DNA of 64,000 nucleotides from NCBI RefSeq assembly GCF_040436315.1, contig NZ_AP031572.1, forward strand, positions 2,480,001-2,544,000, written 5' to 3'. This document shows, in pieces, positions 26,179 through 36,900 of the stretch. Source of the stretch: Synechocystis sp. LKSZ1. Lineage in GTDB: Bacteria; Cyanobacteriota; Cyanobacteriia; Cyanobacteriales; Microcystaceae. The notes below the pieces were generated by a model, which was not told the origin of the DNA, did no database searches, and was given only the letters and a program-made list of their open reading frames with translations. The translations under genes were made by a program, and so were the position numbers. The stretch's first letter is position 1; each line of letters starts with the position of its first letter.

Positions 26179-26562
26179 ATGAAACCAACCTTTAGCAGTC
26201 AACGGGATTGGGAACAAGCCGAAATCCTAATGCAGCCGGCCCTGATCCGTATTCTCGATCACCTGCGCCAGGCAATAGAAACCAGTGCTTGGCGAGGCAC
26301 TTACCAGGAAGTGCAAGACCCCTACCCCGGTCATCAATTGATTTTAGAAGATCAGGGCCAAGCCGTTGTCTTTAGCCTCTGGGAACTCTGCTTTCAGGTC
26401 TGCTTTGTCGATTATCAACCCCAGGCCCCAGCGGCTCAGCCTGTCACCGTTGATCCGAACCTATTGACCGCTGAGAACGAGGTAGATTGGCGGGCCCTGG
26501 ATCACAAAGCTAAACACTTGATCGACAATATTTTTGCGGATTTAGCTGCCAAAGGGGCCTGA
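26179..26562 (+). CDS. Conserved cyanobacterial hypothetical protein
   Basis: 127 residues from ATG 26179. Soluble, acidic, with a central beta-rich part (HQLILEDQGQAVVFSLWELCFQV split over about 53-76) and a helical C-terminus (WRALDHKAKHLIDNIFADL). I do not recognise a family. It is divergent from the response regulator with 12 bp between start codons, and the next gene starts within 76 bp downstream on the same strand, so it is probably in an operon with the channel gene. Confidence 0.7.
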   Translation: MKPTFSSQRDWEQAEILMQPALIRILDHLRQAIETSAWRGTYQEVQDPYPGHQLILEDQGQAVVFSLWELCFQVCFVDYQPQAPAAQPVTVDPNLLTAENEVDWRALDHKAKHLIDNIFADLAAKGA

Positions 26563-26637
26563 ATGGCTACAGTTTTGCTGAATGGAAATCGAGATAATAA
26601 GAAACAAGATTTTGTCCGGGCATCGGGAGGACAAACC

Positions 26638-28329
26638 ATGAAACCCCGCATTATCGTCTGTGGCTTGGGCCAAACCGGCTATCGTATTTTTAGTTTGTTA
26701 AAACAACAGGGGGCCGATGTCGTGGGTATCTCAACCCAGGCCATTGCAGGCGAAAATCCCCAACGGATTGTGGTGGGCGACCTGCGTTCCCCGGCGACCT
26801 TGGCCCTGGCCAAAATTCAAACGGCCCAAACCCTCGTCCTCGCCACCAGCGACGATGCCCTCAATTTAGCCATTCTCACCCAGGCCAGAATTCTCAATCC
26901 CGGCATTCGCGTGATTAATCGTTTGTTTAATCATACGTTGGGAGACCGCCTAGACCAGACCCTACCTGATCATCTGAGCCTAAGCGTTTCGGCCCTGGCC
27001 GCGCCGATTTTTTCCTTTGCAGCCCTGGGTAATCAGGCCATTGGCCAATTGCGCTTGTTTAATCGCACCTGGCCCATTCAAGAAATTGTGATCGATGCCC
27101 AGCACCCTTGGCGTGATCTGCCCCTCAGTGACCTCTGGGACGATCCCCGACGCATGTTAATTCATTACCTACCGGCTCGGGGAGAGATGGATTTGGTTTC
27201 CGCGGTGACCCAGGGCCAGACCTTGAAGCTCGGCGACCATCTTATTGTCGGTTTACAGCCCCAATACCGCCAACGTCGGGGTTCTCTTTGGCCCAAACTG
27301 CTGAAGGTGGTGACCAATTTGCGCCAGTACCAACGCTACATTCGTCAGGTGCTTTGGGTGTCCCTCTTCCTCTTGCTGATGATTTTGACGGCCACCTTTA
27401 CCTATATTTGGGTCAATCAAAAAATTTCCCTCGTTGATGCTCTCTACTTTTCGGTGGGCATGATTACCGGAGCCGGGGGCCAGGAAAAAGTGGCTGAAAC
27501 CTCCCCCGATGCGGTCAAACTCTTTACCACCGTGATGATGATTGCCGGAGCTGGTGTCGTTGGCATTTGCTACGCCCTCCTCAACGATTTTGTCCTTGGT
27601 AGTCGTCTCAAGCAATTTTTAGATGCGGCCAAACTCCCCACCCAGAATCACTATATTATTTGCGGTTTGGGCGGGGTCGGCATGGCTATTCTGGAACAGT
27701 TGCAAGGCCAGGGCCATGAAGTGGTGGCCATCGAAGTGGATGATGATAATCGCTTTCTTCACACGGCCCGGTCTTTGGGCATTCCTGTGATCGTCGAAGA
27801 TGCCTGCTTAGAAGCGACCCTCAAGGCCGCCAATATCCATAAGGCCCAGGCCATTTTGGTGGCTACCAGTGATGACACCGTGAACTTGGAAATTGCCCTG
27901 ACGGCCAGGGCCATTGCGCCCCAATTACGAGTCGTATTGCGCTGTCAGGATGCCCAGTTTAGTCAATCAGTGCAGGAATTATTTGAATTTGATGCCGTCC
28001 TCTGTCCCTCAGAATTAGCGGCCTACTCCTTCGCAGCTGCCGCCTTGGGGGGCAAAATCTTAGGCAATGGCATGACGGAAGACCTCCTCTGGGTGGCCCT
28101 GGCGACCTTAATTACCCCTAATCATCCCTTTTGCGACAAGGTGGTTCAAGAGGCGGCGATGGCCATGGACTTCGTGCCTCTGTACTTGGAGCGTGCCCAG
28201 CAGACGATCCATAGTTGGGAACTCCTGGAAACCCGCCTGAATTCTGGGGATGTTTTATACGTGACTATGCCGGCTATGAAACTCGACCAGTTGTGGCGGA
28301 TTCCCCAAACCGATCTACAACTCCTCTAG
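26638..28329 (+). CDS. Ion-channel protein with two TrkA-N (RCK) domains
   Basis: 563 residues from ATG 26638, chosen for its GGGAGG site 7 bp upstream (an ATG at 26563 would add 25). Order: TrkA-N Rossmann domain with GLGQTG (9-14); membrane helix about 236-258; pore loop about 265-283; membrane helix about 292-316; second TrkA-N domain with GLGGVG (343-348). 'ATSDD' occurs in both halves (69-73, 409-413). The layout is that of a two-helix potassium channel with NAD-binding gating domains on both sides. The pore sequence MITGAGGQE lacks the potassium signature (TVGYG), so ion choice is uncertain. Confidence 0.8.
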   Translation: MKPRIIVCGLGQTGYRIFSLLKQQGADVVGISTQAIAGENPQRIVVGDLRSPATLALAKIQTAQTLVLATSDDALNLAILTQARILNPGIRVINRLFNHTLGDRLDQTLPDHLSLSVSALAAPIFSFAALGNQAIGQLRLFNRTWPIQEIVIDAQHPWRDLPLSDLWDDPRRMLIHYLPARGEMDLVSAVTQGQTLKLGDHLIVGLQPQYRQRRGSLWPKLLKVVTNLRQYQRYIRQVLWVSLFLLLMILTATFTYIWVNQKISLVDALYFSVGMITGAGGQEKVAETSPDAVKLFTTVMMIAGAGVVGICYALLNDFVLGSRLKQFLDAAKLPTQNHYIICGLGGVGMAILEQLQGQGHEVVAIEVDDDNRFLHTARSLGIPVIVEDACLEATLKAANIHKAQAILVATSDDTVNLEIALTARAIAPQLRVVLRCQDAQFSQSVQELFEFDAVLCPSELAAYSFAAAALGGKILGNGMTEDLLWVALATLITPNHPFCDKVVQEAAMAMDFVPLYLERAQQTIHSWELLETRLNSGDVLYVTMPAMKLDQLWRIPQTDLQLL

Positions 28330-28785
28330 GCCCAGATGCCCTGTCGTGACTTAAGCATTTCTTAATGTGAACAGACTGGGGCCGCAAATATTCTGATTAA
28401 TTTATTATTAATCTTCTTTTAACCTCTCTGCAATGATTTTGGGATTATATGTTTTGTGAGTGAAAATATTTTTCGGGCCATGCCTTAGTCTCTCCCAGGT
28501 CATCACCATTCCCATTGACGGCTGGCTATGCCTCGCCCTCAAACCTATTCCTGGTAGCGGTAGTCTGCAATACCTTCGCCTGAAAACGGTTATTCTATGG
28601 TGAAAGCTTGAGGTTCACGCTCCTATTCCCGAGACGGTTAGTTACCACTACCATTAGGTTGCTTACTGTCCTACGTTAGTCCCTTGATCAACAAAAACGC
28701 TTATTTTTAAACCCCTCTGCCGTGAATCTCCTACAATAGCCATCAAACTGAGACCTTATATTCATCGACTAGGTAAGTAACTGCT
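28330..28785. other. Intergenic region upstream of the pil chemotaxis operon
   Basis: 456 bp, AT-rich at 28380-28470. GATTAAT-N5-ATTAATC (28395-28413) is an AT-only inverted repeat soon after the channel gene. A TACAAT box at 28732 may be the operon promoter. No coding sequence is supported. Confidence 0.5.
28732..28737 (+). promoter_or_regulatory. Possible -10 box of pil operon
   Basis: TACAAT, one base from the TATAAT consensus, about 50 bp before the first start codon. No good -35 box is seen 17 bp upstream, so this would be an activator-dependent promoter if real. Confidence 0.3.
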
Positions 28786-29946
28786 GTGACGATCATGATG
28801 CCCCCTCCCCTTTCTAGTTCTGCCAACCTGACTCAAACGGAAGGAACGCTTTATCGCGTCTTGCAAAAGCTCATCATCAATCAAGCATCAGGAAAATTAA
28901 TTGTCGAAAATCCCAGTGATTCGTCACTACACTGGCGTATTTACCTCGGTAATGGCAGAATTCACTTTGCCGGCAGTGAAAAAGGGCAATCTGAGCGACT
29001 CGGCTACCTACTCCAACGCTACGTTCCCAATAAAACCTTCCAACTCCCGGAAACGATTACTGATGATTACCAATATCTCTGTGACCTCTGGCAGTCCGGG
29101 GAATTTAGCTTCCAGGAAGTCCGCTCTATCCTCGCGAAATTTACCCAAGAGGCCCTGATTCAAATTCTCTCCCTGAAGCAACCCCGCTGTCATTTTGAAA
29201 ATACGGTGGGGTTAGAACATCTTCTGCTCTACCTCGACCTCAAACAACTGATGGTTCCGGCAGAACAGCAAATTAAATACTGGGCCAAACTGCGGGCTGA
29301 GATTCCTTCCGTGCTCTATCGGCCCACGGTCACCGAACCAGAACTCCTCGACCAGTTTGTCAGCCGCCATCTACTCCTCGATAGTAAACAAGGGACGCAA
29401 TTCCAGCTTGTGCGGTCGTTGCTGGAGGAAAAATTGTGTTTGTACGAATTAGCCCAGCGAGGTCAAACCAGTACGCTAAATACGGCTTTGGTACTCCAGC
29501 CTCTGATTAAGACCGATGTTATTAAACTGTTGCCCTACGAACTGCCCCAGGCGGATAACCGCCCCGTCGTGGCCTGTGTAGATGATAGTCCTTCAATCCA
29601 GCGGGTAGTGTCCTTTACCCTAGAGGCCAGTGGTTTTCGAGTCATTAATATTAAAGATCCGGTTAAGGCCCTAACGGCCTTACTTCATGCCAAGCCCGAC
29701 CTCATTTTAATGGACATTAACATGCCGGAAATTGATGGTTATCAGCTCTGTAGTCTCTGCAATAAGTCTAGTGCTCTGAAGGATATTCCCGTTGTTATGT
29801 TAACGGGAAGAAATGGTATTCTTGACCGAGTTAAAGCTAAAATGGCTGGGTCGGTGGGCTATATTTGTAAGCCTTTCCTACCCCAAGAATTGGTGCAGAC
29901 GGTTAGCACCTATATTTCCCAATCCTCTCCCTCTAAGGAAGCATAA
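28786..29946 (+). CDS. pilG: PatA-type response regulator PilG
   Basis: 386 residues from GTG 28786; ATG codons at 28795 and 28798 are equally possible starts. The N-terminal part (about 15-110) resembles the PatA/DUF4388 domain, with GTLYRVLQKL and GKLIVENP. The C-terminal part (about 260-380) is a receiver: VVACVDDSP, phospho-acceptor Asp310 (LILMDINMP) and Lys in ICKPF. This fusion is the first gene of type IV pilus chemotaxis operons in cyanobacteria. It overlaps pilH by one base (TAATG). It is thought to pass the CheA signal to the pilus machinery. Confidence 0.9.
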   Translation: MTIMMPPPLSSSANLTQTEGTLYRVLQKLIINQASGKLIVENPSDSSLHWRIYLGNGRIHFAGSEKGQSERLGYLLQRYVPNKTFQLPETITDDYQYLCDLWQSGEFSFQEVRSILAKFTQEALIQILSLKQPRCHFENTVGLEHLLLYLDLKQLMVPAEQQIKYWAKLRAEIPSVLYRPTVTEPELLDQFVSRHLLLDSKQGTQFQLVRSLLEEKLCLYELAQRGQTSTLNTALVLQPLIKTDVIKLLPYELPQADNRPVVACVDDSPSIQRVVSFTLEASGFRVINIKDPVKALTALLHAKPDLILMDINMPEIDGYQLCSLCNKSSALKDIPVVMLTGRNGILDRVKAKMAGSVGYICKPFLPQELVQTVSTYISQSSPSKEA

Positions 29947-30314
29947 TGAAACGTATTTTAGTTGTCGAAGATTCTAAATCAGAGCAATTATTAATCTCTG
30001 GTCTATTAAAAACTTTGGGTGCTGAAATTATCGCCCTGAGCGATGGCAATTCTGCCATTCAATGGCTGACGGATAATCCAGCGCCGGATTTGATTTTTTT
30101 AGATATTGTTATGCCAGATATCAGTGGCTATGATCTCTGTCGTAAAATTCGTACAGACCTTGGTTTGGAGACGGTTCCTATTGTTTTTTGCTCCACAAAA
30201 AATGAAGAATACGACCGCTTTTGGGCCCTCCGTCAAGGGGGTAATGCCTATCTAACCAAGCCCTACAGTCCCAGTGACTTGATGAAAACAGCTAAGGAAT
30301 ATTTAGCTATTTAA
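29946..30314 (+). CDS. pilH: CheY-like response regulator PilH
   Basis: 122 residues, a single receiver domain: VVEDSKSEQ, phospho-acceptor Asp53 (IFLDIVMPD), Ser/Thr in VFCSTKN and Lys in YLTKPYSP. There is no output domain. It is the second gene of the operon, coupled to pilG by one base. In related systems PilH and PilG compete for phosphate from the CheA-like PilL to set extension and retraction of pili. Confidence 0.92.
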   Translation: MKRILVVEDSKSEQLLISGLLKTLGAEIIALSDGNSAIQWLTDNPAPDLIFLDIVMPDISGYDLCRKIRTDLGLETVPIVFCSTKNEEYDRFWALRQGGNAYLTKPYSPSDLMKTAKEYLAI

Positions 30315-30375
30315 CGCTCAATACTTTGGGAGCAGTGGCATGGAAGAGAAACGGCATTATGGCGAGGATTGAGCA

Positions 30376-30843
30376 ATGGTAAAGGATTTTTTCTGGGTTG
30401 AACTCACATCTGCTCTGTCCCTGGCGATCCCCCTAGAACAAACCGCTGAAGTGTTATCTATGGGGCCGACGGAGTTGTGCCCGGTGCCCGGAATTAAACC
30501 CGCGTTTCTGGGGGTTAGCAACCAACGGGGCCAACTACTCTGGGTGATTGATCTGAATCATTTATTGGGAGAACACAAAGCCCCGGCCCGTCGTGTCATG
30601 GGTCGTACCGTCGGGATTGTCCTGCTCAAGGATAGCTTTCGGGTAGCAGGATTGGTGGCCAAGCTCAATGGCATTATCAGTCTTGACCTTAACGTCTCAG
30701 GCCAAGCTCCCCAGCGACCTTGTTTGCAGGCCCAGACGCGCATTGACGGCCAATCTGTGGGAATTCTGGACGTGGATGCGGTATTCCAGGCCTTACAAGG
30801 GCCCAACCCGACCCCAATTTCCCTTGTTTCTTCATCCCATTAA
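30376..30843 (+). CDS. pilI: CheW-like adaptor PilI
   Basis: 155 residues, one CheW domain: LAIPLEQTAEVL, then PGIKPAFLGVSNQRGQLLWVIDL, split around a Gly-rich turn, and the C-terminal DVDAVFQAL. It links the receptor PilJ with the kinase PilL. It is followed 15 bp later by pilJ. Confidence 0.92.
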   Translation: MVKDFFWVELTSALSLAIPLEQTAEVLSMGPTELCPVPGIKPAFLGVSNQRGQLLWVIDLNHLLGEHKAPARRVMGRTVGIVLLKDSFRVAGLVAKLNGIISLDLNVSGQAPQRPCLQAQTRIDGQSVGILDVDAVFQALQGPNPTPISLVSSSH

Positions 30844-30858
30844 TCCTTGGAGATTACC

Positions 30859-33828
30859 ATGACTGCTACCCAAGATTCCTCCCCCAAAACGCTTTTTTCA
30901 GCGGAAATTATTGAACTCCAGAAGGCCGTTGACCAAGACCCCAACGACCTCATTGCCAGGATGTCCTTGGCCAGTGCCCTGGAGGAAGGGAAATTTTGGA
31001 GTGAGTCCTTGGTACAGTACCAAGCGGTGAAAAATCTGGCAACGGACGAAACGTTCCAGGCCGTAGCAGATAAGGCCATTGCAGATCTCCAACTCAAACT
31101 GGGCCAGTCGGCTACGGTCTCTGCAGAATCTCGACGATCCTACCGCCAGGGCAAGATTGATGTAACGGCCAATGCCACGGATGTCAGTTTTTGGCTACAG
31201 GAAACCGCTCTCCAGGAACGTCAGTACCCGGAAGAAGTGGTGGCCCTCCAGCAAGCAGCGGCGGCCAACCCCAGTGATATTGTGACCAAGATCGCTCTGG
31301 CCAGTGCCCTGGAACAGGTCAATTTTCTACCGGAGGCGGCGGCCCTCTACCAGGAAATTAAGGCCTTAGATACCGACCAAACCTTTAGTGCCACCGCTGA
31401 CCAGGCCCTAGCAGGGATTCGGGCCAAATTAGAGAAGGAAGCGGAAGCCTCCGTTGGCCTATCCTACCGACAGGGCCTGATTGAAACGGGTTCTTCGGAA
31501 GAGCAAGCGGCCCTAGAGCAGGAATACGAAGCGGAATTAAAGGCAGGGAAATTAGTCCCCGAGAGCTTCCGGCAGAGCTTGCTCAACCTGCCCATTGCCT
31601 ACAAGCAATTTATTGCCTTTTTAACCTGTAGTACGATTTCGGTGGTAGGGGTTGTTGGCGCTGGGATGGCCATTGCCCTCTACTCAGGGCGAGCCCAACT
31701 CCAGAGCCAAGCCTCGGCGGAATCCCTCGTGGCGGAAATTAACTACAACATTAAAATCAACCAGATGAAGTTGGGCTTCCGGGGTCAAGCCGAAAACTTA
31801 GCCATCATCCAAGCGGCTCGTCTATCGGCTCAGAAAAAGCCTCTACCAGCGGATCTTAAGGAACAGGTACGCCAAATCCTGAACAACGAAATTAAGGCCC
31901 GTAACATCGAGTACGCAACCCTGGTGGGTAAGGATAAAAAAATTATTGCCAATGCCAACTTTGACCGAGCAGGCGAGACCTTCGACCCCAGTGGCTTGGT
32001 GAAAACTGTCCTTAGCAATCCCCAACAAATTAGTCAGTCGGCCCTAATTACAAAAACCGATCTCGAAAAGGAAGGGGCTCCCTTCATCACTGAGTTCATG
32101 AACGCCGATAACACCAAAGGTCTGATTCGTTTTACCGCAACGCCGGTGCAGGATCCGAAAACCCAGGCTCTCCTTGGTGTCTTGATTGCCGGGGATTTGG
32201 TAAATAACAAAAATTCAATTGCCACGGACACCGCCCGGACCCTGGATGGTGGTTACACGGCGGTTTACTATACCGAAGACGGTAAGCAACCGCTCCTCGC
32301 CAGTTCTGTCCTGCAACAAGGTAAGGGAGAAAATGCCACCTTCGTTGATAATCTCCCCCTGGCCGACCTCAGTATTCTGCAAAAGGCCCTCAAGGGGGAC
32401 AGCAAAAACCTCACCACTCGCTCTAAGGTGGAGGGCCTTCCCCTGACCATCGCGGTACAAACCATTGCCGATACCCAGGGGAAACCCCTGGCCTTTCTGG
32501 TGCGAGGAACGCCAGAAACCAACCTGGAGGCCTTACTTCAACAAACCTTCCTCCTCCAGTTAGGGGTCGGGATTTTGACCCTGATCTTCGCGGCGGTGGT
32601 CGCTTCATTGTTAGGCCGTGCCCTGACGCAACCCCTGAAGCAGTTACAGTTAACAGCCCAGCGTCTGGGGGCAGGGGAATCGGGGATCCGCGCCGCTGTG
32701 GCCTCGGAGGATGAGGTCGGTCAATTGGCCAAAACCTTCAATGAAATGGCCGACCGGGTGGAAACCTACACGAAAACCATTGAAGAGGCAGCCCGTCAAC
32801 GTCAGCTAGAAGCGGAAACCCAACGTCAGCAAAAAGAAGAGCTCCAGCAAGATGCGATTCAACTCCTTCTAGACATTGAAGAAGTGGCGCGGGGGAATTT
32901 AACCATCAAATCCCAAGTACAAGCCGGAGCAGTGGGTTCCATCGCCGACGCCTTTAACGCCACCATTAGCCGACTCCGCGCCCTCGTGCAAAAAGTATTG
33001 CTTACCGCCAACGAAGTAAACGAACGAGCCCTCCGCAACCGCAAATCCGTGACCAGCTTGTCCTACAAAGCCATGGCAGAGGCCAAAACCCTAGAGACAG
33101 CTAGCCATTCCGTAGAAGAGATTGCCGCCTCGATTGAGTCGGTGTCCGAGGCGGCCCAGAATGCCGCGATGATTGCCCGTCAGGGTAGCCAGGCGGCCCA
33201 ACAAGGTCAAGATACGATGGATAAAACTGTCAACAGTATCTACAAAATTCGGGGCCGGGTAGCGGAAATTTCCAAAAAATCGAAGCGTTTGGCGGAATCT
33301 TCCCAGGAAATTTCCAAAATTGTTGGGATTATTTCCGGTATTTCCGAAAAAACCAACCTACTGGCTTTTAACGCCTCCATTGAGGCGGCTCGGGCGGGGG
33401 AAAATGGCCAGGGTTTCCGGATTGTGGCAGATGAGGTACGACGCCTGGCAGAAATGGTAACGGCCTCGGCCCAGGAAATTGAGCAGGTGATTTTGCGGAT
33501 TCAGGAAGAAACGACCCAAATGACCCAGATGATGGAGGAAAGTACGACAGAAGTTGTAACGGGAACCCAACTGGTGCAAACCACGAAGGAGACGCTTCAG
33601 AATTTAGCGGGCATTAGTCAAGAAATCGACCAGTTGTTAGCCTCCATTTCCGAGACCACGGAATCCCAGCGCTTAACCTCCCAACAGGTGACGAAAAAAA
33701 TGCAAAATATCGCGACGGTTTCCCAGAAGACCTCCGAACGATCGGCGGTGGTGGCCAAGTCCCTGGAGGAACTGGTGGCGGTGGCGGGGACCCTAGAAGA
33801 GGCCGCCGGTCAATTTACCGTGGACTAA
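30859..33828 (+). CDS. pilJ: Methyl-accepting chemotaxis protein PilJ
   Basis: 989 residues from ATG 30859 (GGAG six bases upstream). N-terminus: two TPR-like repeats (about 18-102 and 125-210), each ending in YRQG. Then come TM1 (251-277), an outer Cache-like sensor domain (about 285-560), TM2 (562-588), HAMP (590-640) and a second HAMP-like piece, and a long signalling coiled coil to the end. The hairpin tip is near 824-850 ([20 protein letters not shown]). No GAF or bilin-binding domain is present, so this is the non-photoreceptor type (PilJ rather than PixJ/TaxD1). It controls PilL. What it senses is unknown. Confidence 0.93.
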   Translation: MTATQDSSPKTLFSAEIIELQKAVDQDPNDLIARMSLASALEEGKFWSESLVQYQAVKNLATDETFQAVADKAIADLQLKLGQSATVSAESRRSYRQGKIDVTANATDVSFWLQETALQERQYPEEVVALQQAAAANPSDIVTKIALASALEQVNFLPEAAALYQEIKALDTDQTFSATADQALAGIRAKLEKEAEASVGLSYRQGLIETGSSEEQAALEQEYEAELKAGKLVPESFRQSLLNLPIAYKQFIAFLTCSTISVVGVVGAGMAIALYSGRAQLQSQASAESLVAEINYNIKINQMKLGFRGQAENLAIIQAARLSAQKKPLPADLKEQVRQILNNEIKARNIEYATLVGKDKKIIANANFDRAGETFDPSGLVKTVLSNPQQISQSALITKTDLEKEGAPFITEFMNADNTKGLIRFTATPVQDPKTQALLGVLIAGDLVNNKNSIATDTARTLDGGYTAVYYTEDGKQPLLASSVLQQGKGENATFVDNLPLADLSILQKALKGDSKNLTTRSKVEGLPLTIAVQTIADTQGKPLAFLVRGTPETNLEALLQQTFLLQLGVGILTLIFAAVVASLLGRALTQPLKQLQLTAQRLGAGESGIRAAVASEDEVGQLAKTFNEMADRVETYTKTIEEAARQRQLEAETQRQQKEELQQDAIQLLLDIEEVARGNLTIKSQVQAGAVGSIADAFNATISRLRALVQKVLLTANEVNERALRNRKSVTSLSYKAMAEAKTLETASHSVEEIAASIESVSEAAQNAAMIARQGSQAAQQGQDTMDKTVNSIYKIRGRVAEISKKSKRLAESSQEISKIVGIISGISEKTNLLAFNASIEAARAGENGQGFRIVADEVRRLAEMVTASAQEIEQVILRIQEETTQMTQMMEESTTEVVTGTQLVQTTKETLQNLAGISQEIDQLLASISETTESQRLTSQQVTKKMQNIATVSQKTSERSAVVAKSLEELVAVAGTLEEAAGQFTVD

Positions 33829-33900
33829 CGCCCTCGGTTTTTGGGAATTAGGGATAGCAGTAAACCAGATCATGAAGGACAGAGGCCAGAGAGAAAGCAG

Positions 33901-36900
33901 ATGCTAGATGCCGCAATGTTGGAAGCCATTACTCAAGAGGCCCGTAAGGCCTTTCTAGACGAAGATGCCCCCGAATGTATTGATGTGCTTGTTCAAGGTT
34001 TCCAGCATCTATCCCAGGGCCAGGATGCCGGCCCCCAGGCCTTGGCCAGTCTCTACAAAAAGATGGGGCGGGCGGCCCATTCCCTCAAGGGCGGCGCTGG
34101 CATGGCCACCCTCATAACCCTCCAGGGCCTGTGTCATCACTTGGAGGCTTTGTTTGAGGCCCTAGAGCAGGGCCAGGTGAAGGATACGGCTACGGCTTGG
34201 GAGTTGATCGCCATCGCCATTGAGGCCATCCAAGACCAGGTCAATCTGGCCCAACAACCTCCCTCCGCAGAAATGGCGAGCCAGCCCTTAGAGATTAGTG
34301 AGGCCCTGGCGGCCTTTTTGGCCCAGGGCCTAGTGCTAGAAAATGCCAATATTAATCTGGGAGATGTTTCTGACTTCGTGCGGACGGCCCTCGTGGTGGA
34401 ACTAGAGGCCTGCTTGGAGCGGGTAGAACTGCAAGTTGCGGCAGGCTTGGCCGGCGCCAAGTTGTGGGAGAGTTTTCAACTCTTGCTGGAGGAATGTACA
34501 CTTCTGGGCCAGGCCTTAAGTTGTGACTGGTTGACGAATCTGGGTCAGGGCCTTGAATTATCGCCTAACAGTTCATCGTTAGCCCAGCAGATCACCACCA
34601 CCATTACCGAAGTTCGCACCCTGCGCGACCAATTTCTAGCCCGTCAGGGGACGCCTGCGCCCTCTATCCCTAGTATTACTCCTCGAGTCGTTGACCCAGA
34701 GAGTAGCCGGCCATCTCCGGTAACCAGCTTCCCGGCCTCTACTGCTGGGGGATTGGATGCTGACCTCCTCGCCGCTATCGCTGTTGAAGCCCGTCAGGCC
34801 TTTTTAGAAGAAGATGCCCCCGAGTGTCTAGCGGCCCTTTCCCAGGGGTTTGGCCAACTCCAGCAGGCCCTGGCCGAATCCGCCTCGGTGGCCCAACTCC
34901 AGCCCATCTTTAAAACCATGGGCCGGGCGGCCCACTCCCTCAAGGGCGGTGCTGGCATGGCGGAATTACCCACCCTCAGTCACCTCTGCCATCGCATGGA
35001 GGATGTCTTCGAGGCCCTAGAACAGCATCAACTCCAGGATATTCCCACGGCCCTGCAATTGCTTTCCCTAGCGCTAGATGAAGTCCAAAGCTTGGTGGAT
35101 GCGGCCAATGCCGGTCTGATGGATAGCGCCGATGCACCGCCCCTGGACATCACCCAGGCCCTGGAAGACCTGTTGGCCCAGCCTGCCGGTAGTCGAGAAA
35201 CCCCAGAACATCTCGGTGATATTAGCGACTTTGTCCGCATTACCCTAACCACGGAACTGGAAAGTCGTCTCGGGGAATTGGAACAATCCCTCCAGGCCGG
35301 TCAGCCCTCCGCCCAACTCCAAACCCATTTCCAGGCCTTTCTAGAGGAATGCATTCTCCTGGGGCAGGCCCTCAGTTGTCCCTGGTTAGAGGCCCTGGCC
35401 GAGCAGGCCCTGCCCCAACTGACTGAGGCTTCTGTCCTTAGTCTCATGCCAGAGGTGATTGCTAATCTCCGGTACCAGCGCGAGCAATTTTTAGTGGCCC
35501 CGGAACCGGTGGTTGCCGTTACGCCCCCGCCGCTCCAGGAGAAGGCCCCCGCCCCAATAGAGGTTCTGCCGTCCCCATCCCGTGAGGCCCAGGCCCCCAC
35601 CCCCATTCCCAGTGAGCGTCGCCAAAGTCTACGGATTCCCTTGGAACGGCTGATTCACATGAGTAGTGTGGTAAGTGAACTCCTGATTAACCACGAGCAA
35701 TTGTTAGTCTACGACCGGCAACTCCGTCAAGCCAGTTTAAACCTGAAAAACCGGAACCAGCAACTGATTCCGCTCCGGGAACAGGTGGAATCTCTCTACG
35801 ATGAACTCTCCTTTTCTGAACAAACCCTCTCCTCCCCCTCTAGTACGGAGGAAGATAACGGAGGAATGGGGGACTTCGATGCCCTGGAGTTTGACCGTTA
35901 TACCTCGGTCCATAGCCTACTCCAGCGCTTTCAGGAAATGATGGTGCAGGTCCAGGAAATCCAAGATGACGTTGAAACCGTGGAACGCGACCTCCAGGAA
36001 ACCCTCATCCAGGTTCGCCAATCCCTGCAAAATCTGGATGAGGAGTTGACCCAATCCCGTCTCCTCCCCTTCGGTAACTTGGCCCGCTCCTTTATCCAAC
36101 CCTTGGCCAAGCTCAACCAGCGGCACCAAAAAAACGTGCAACTGGAGATTATTGGGGAGTCGGTTCTGCTGGAGCTTACGGTTTTTGAACAACTACGTAA
36201 TCCCCTAACCCATCTGATCCGTAATGCCTTTGACCATGGCATGGAGACCCCCGAGGAGCGTCTAGCGGCCGGGAAATCTCCCCAAGGAACCATCACCCTC
36301 GCCGCCGCCCTAACCGGCAACCAAATCACCATTACCCTGGCCGATGATGGCCGGGGCATTGATCCGGAAAAGATTCGTCAAAAGGCCGTTACCCAAGGGT
36401 TAATCAGCGAAGCTCAAAGCCATCGGGCCAGTAAGGAAGCTATTTTCGAGTATCTTTTTGTGCCAGGTTTCTCCACCGCTGAGACCGTAAGCGACCTTTC
36501 CGGACGGGGCCTGGGTTTAGATATTGTGAAACAACTGGTGGATAGCCTCCGGGGCAATCTACGTCTTGAAAGTCACCTCGGCCAGGGTACCCGCTTCCTA
36601 ATTCGTATTCCCCTGTCCCTCAATATCATGCCCTTGCTCCTGGTTCGAACCCAGCAAAGGCTTTTGGCCTTTCCTTCGGAAAACGTTTTGCGGGTTTTGC
36701 CCCTGAAGGAATACGCCATCCAAGACGGCCACCTGGAATGGCAGGGCCAGAAAGTACGGGTTTGCCCCCTGGAACAACTTCTTCCCTATAACAGTGCCCT
36801 AGCGGAATTTGCACCAGTCCGGCCGGCCAACGTCGGTTTAATGGTGGATATTGGTGACCGCCCGTCGGTCTTGACTGTGGAGCAAATTGTGGACGAGCGG

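Noticed and set aside
30859-33828. The MCP as a PixJ/TaxD1 photoreceptor
   Set aside because: No GAF domain between the membrane helices and the signalling part; the outer domain is Cache-like.
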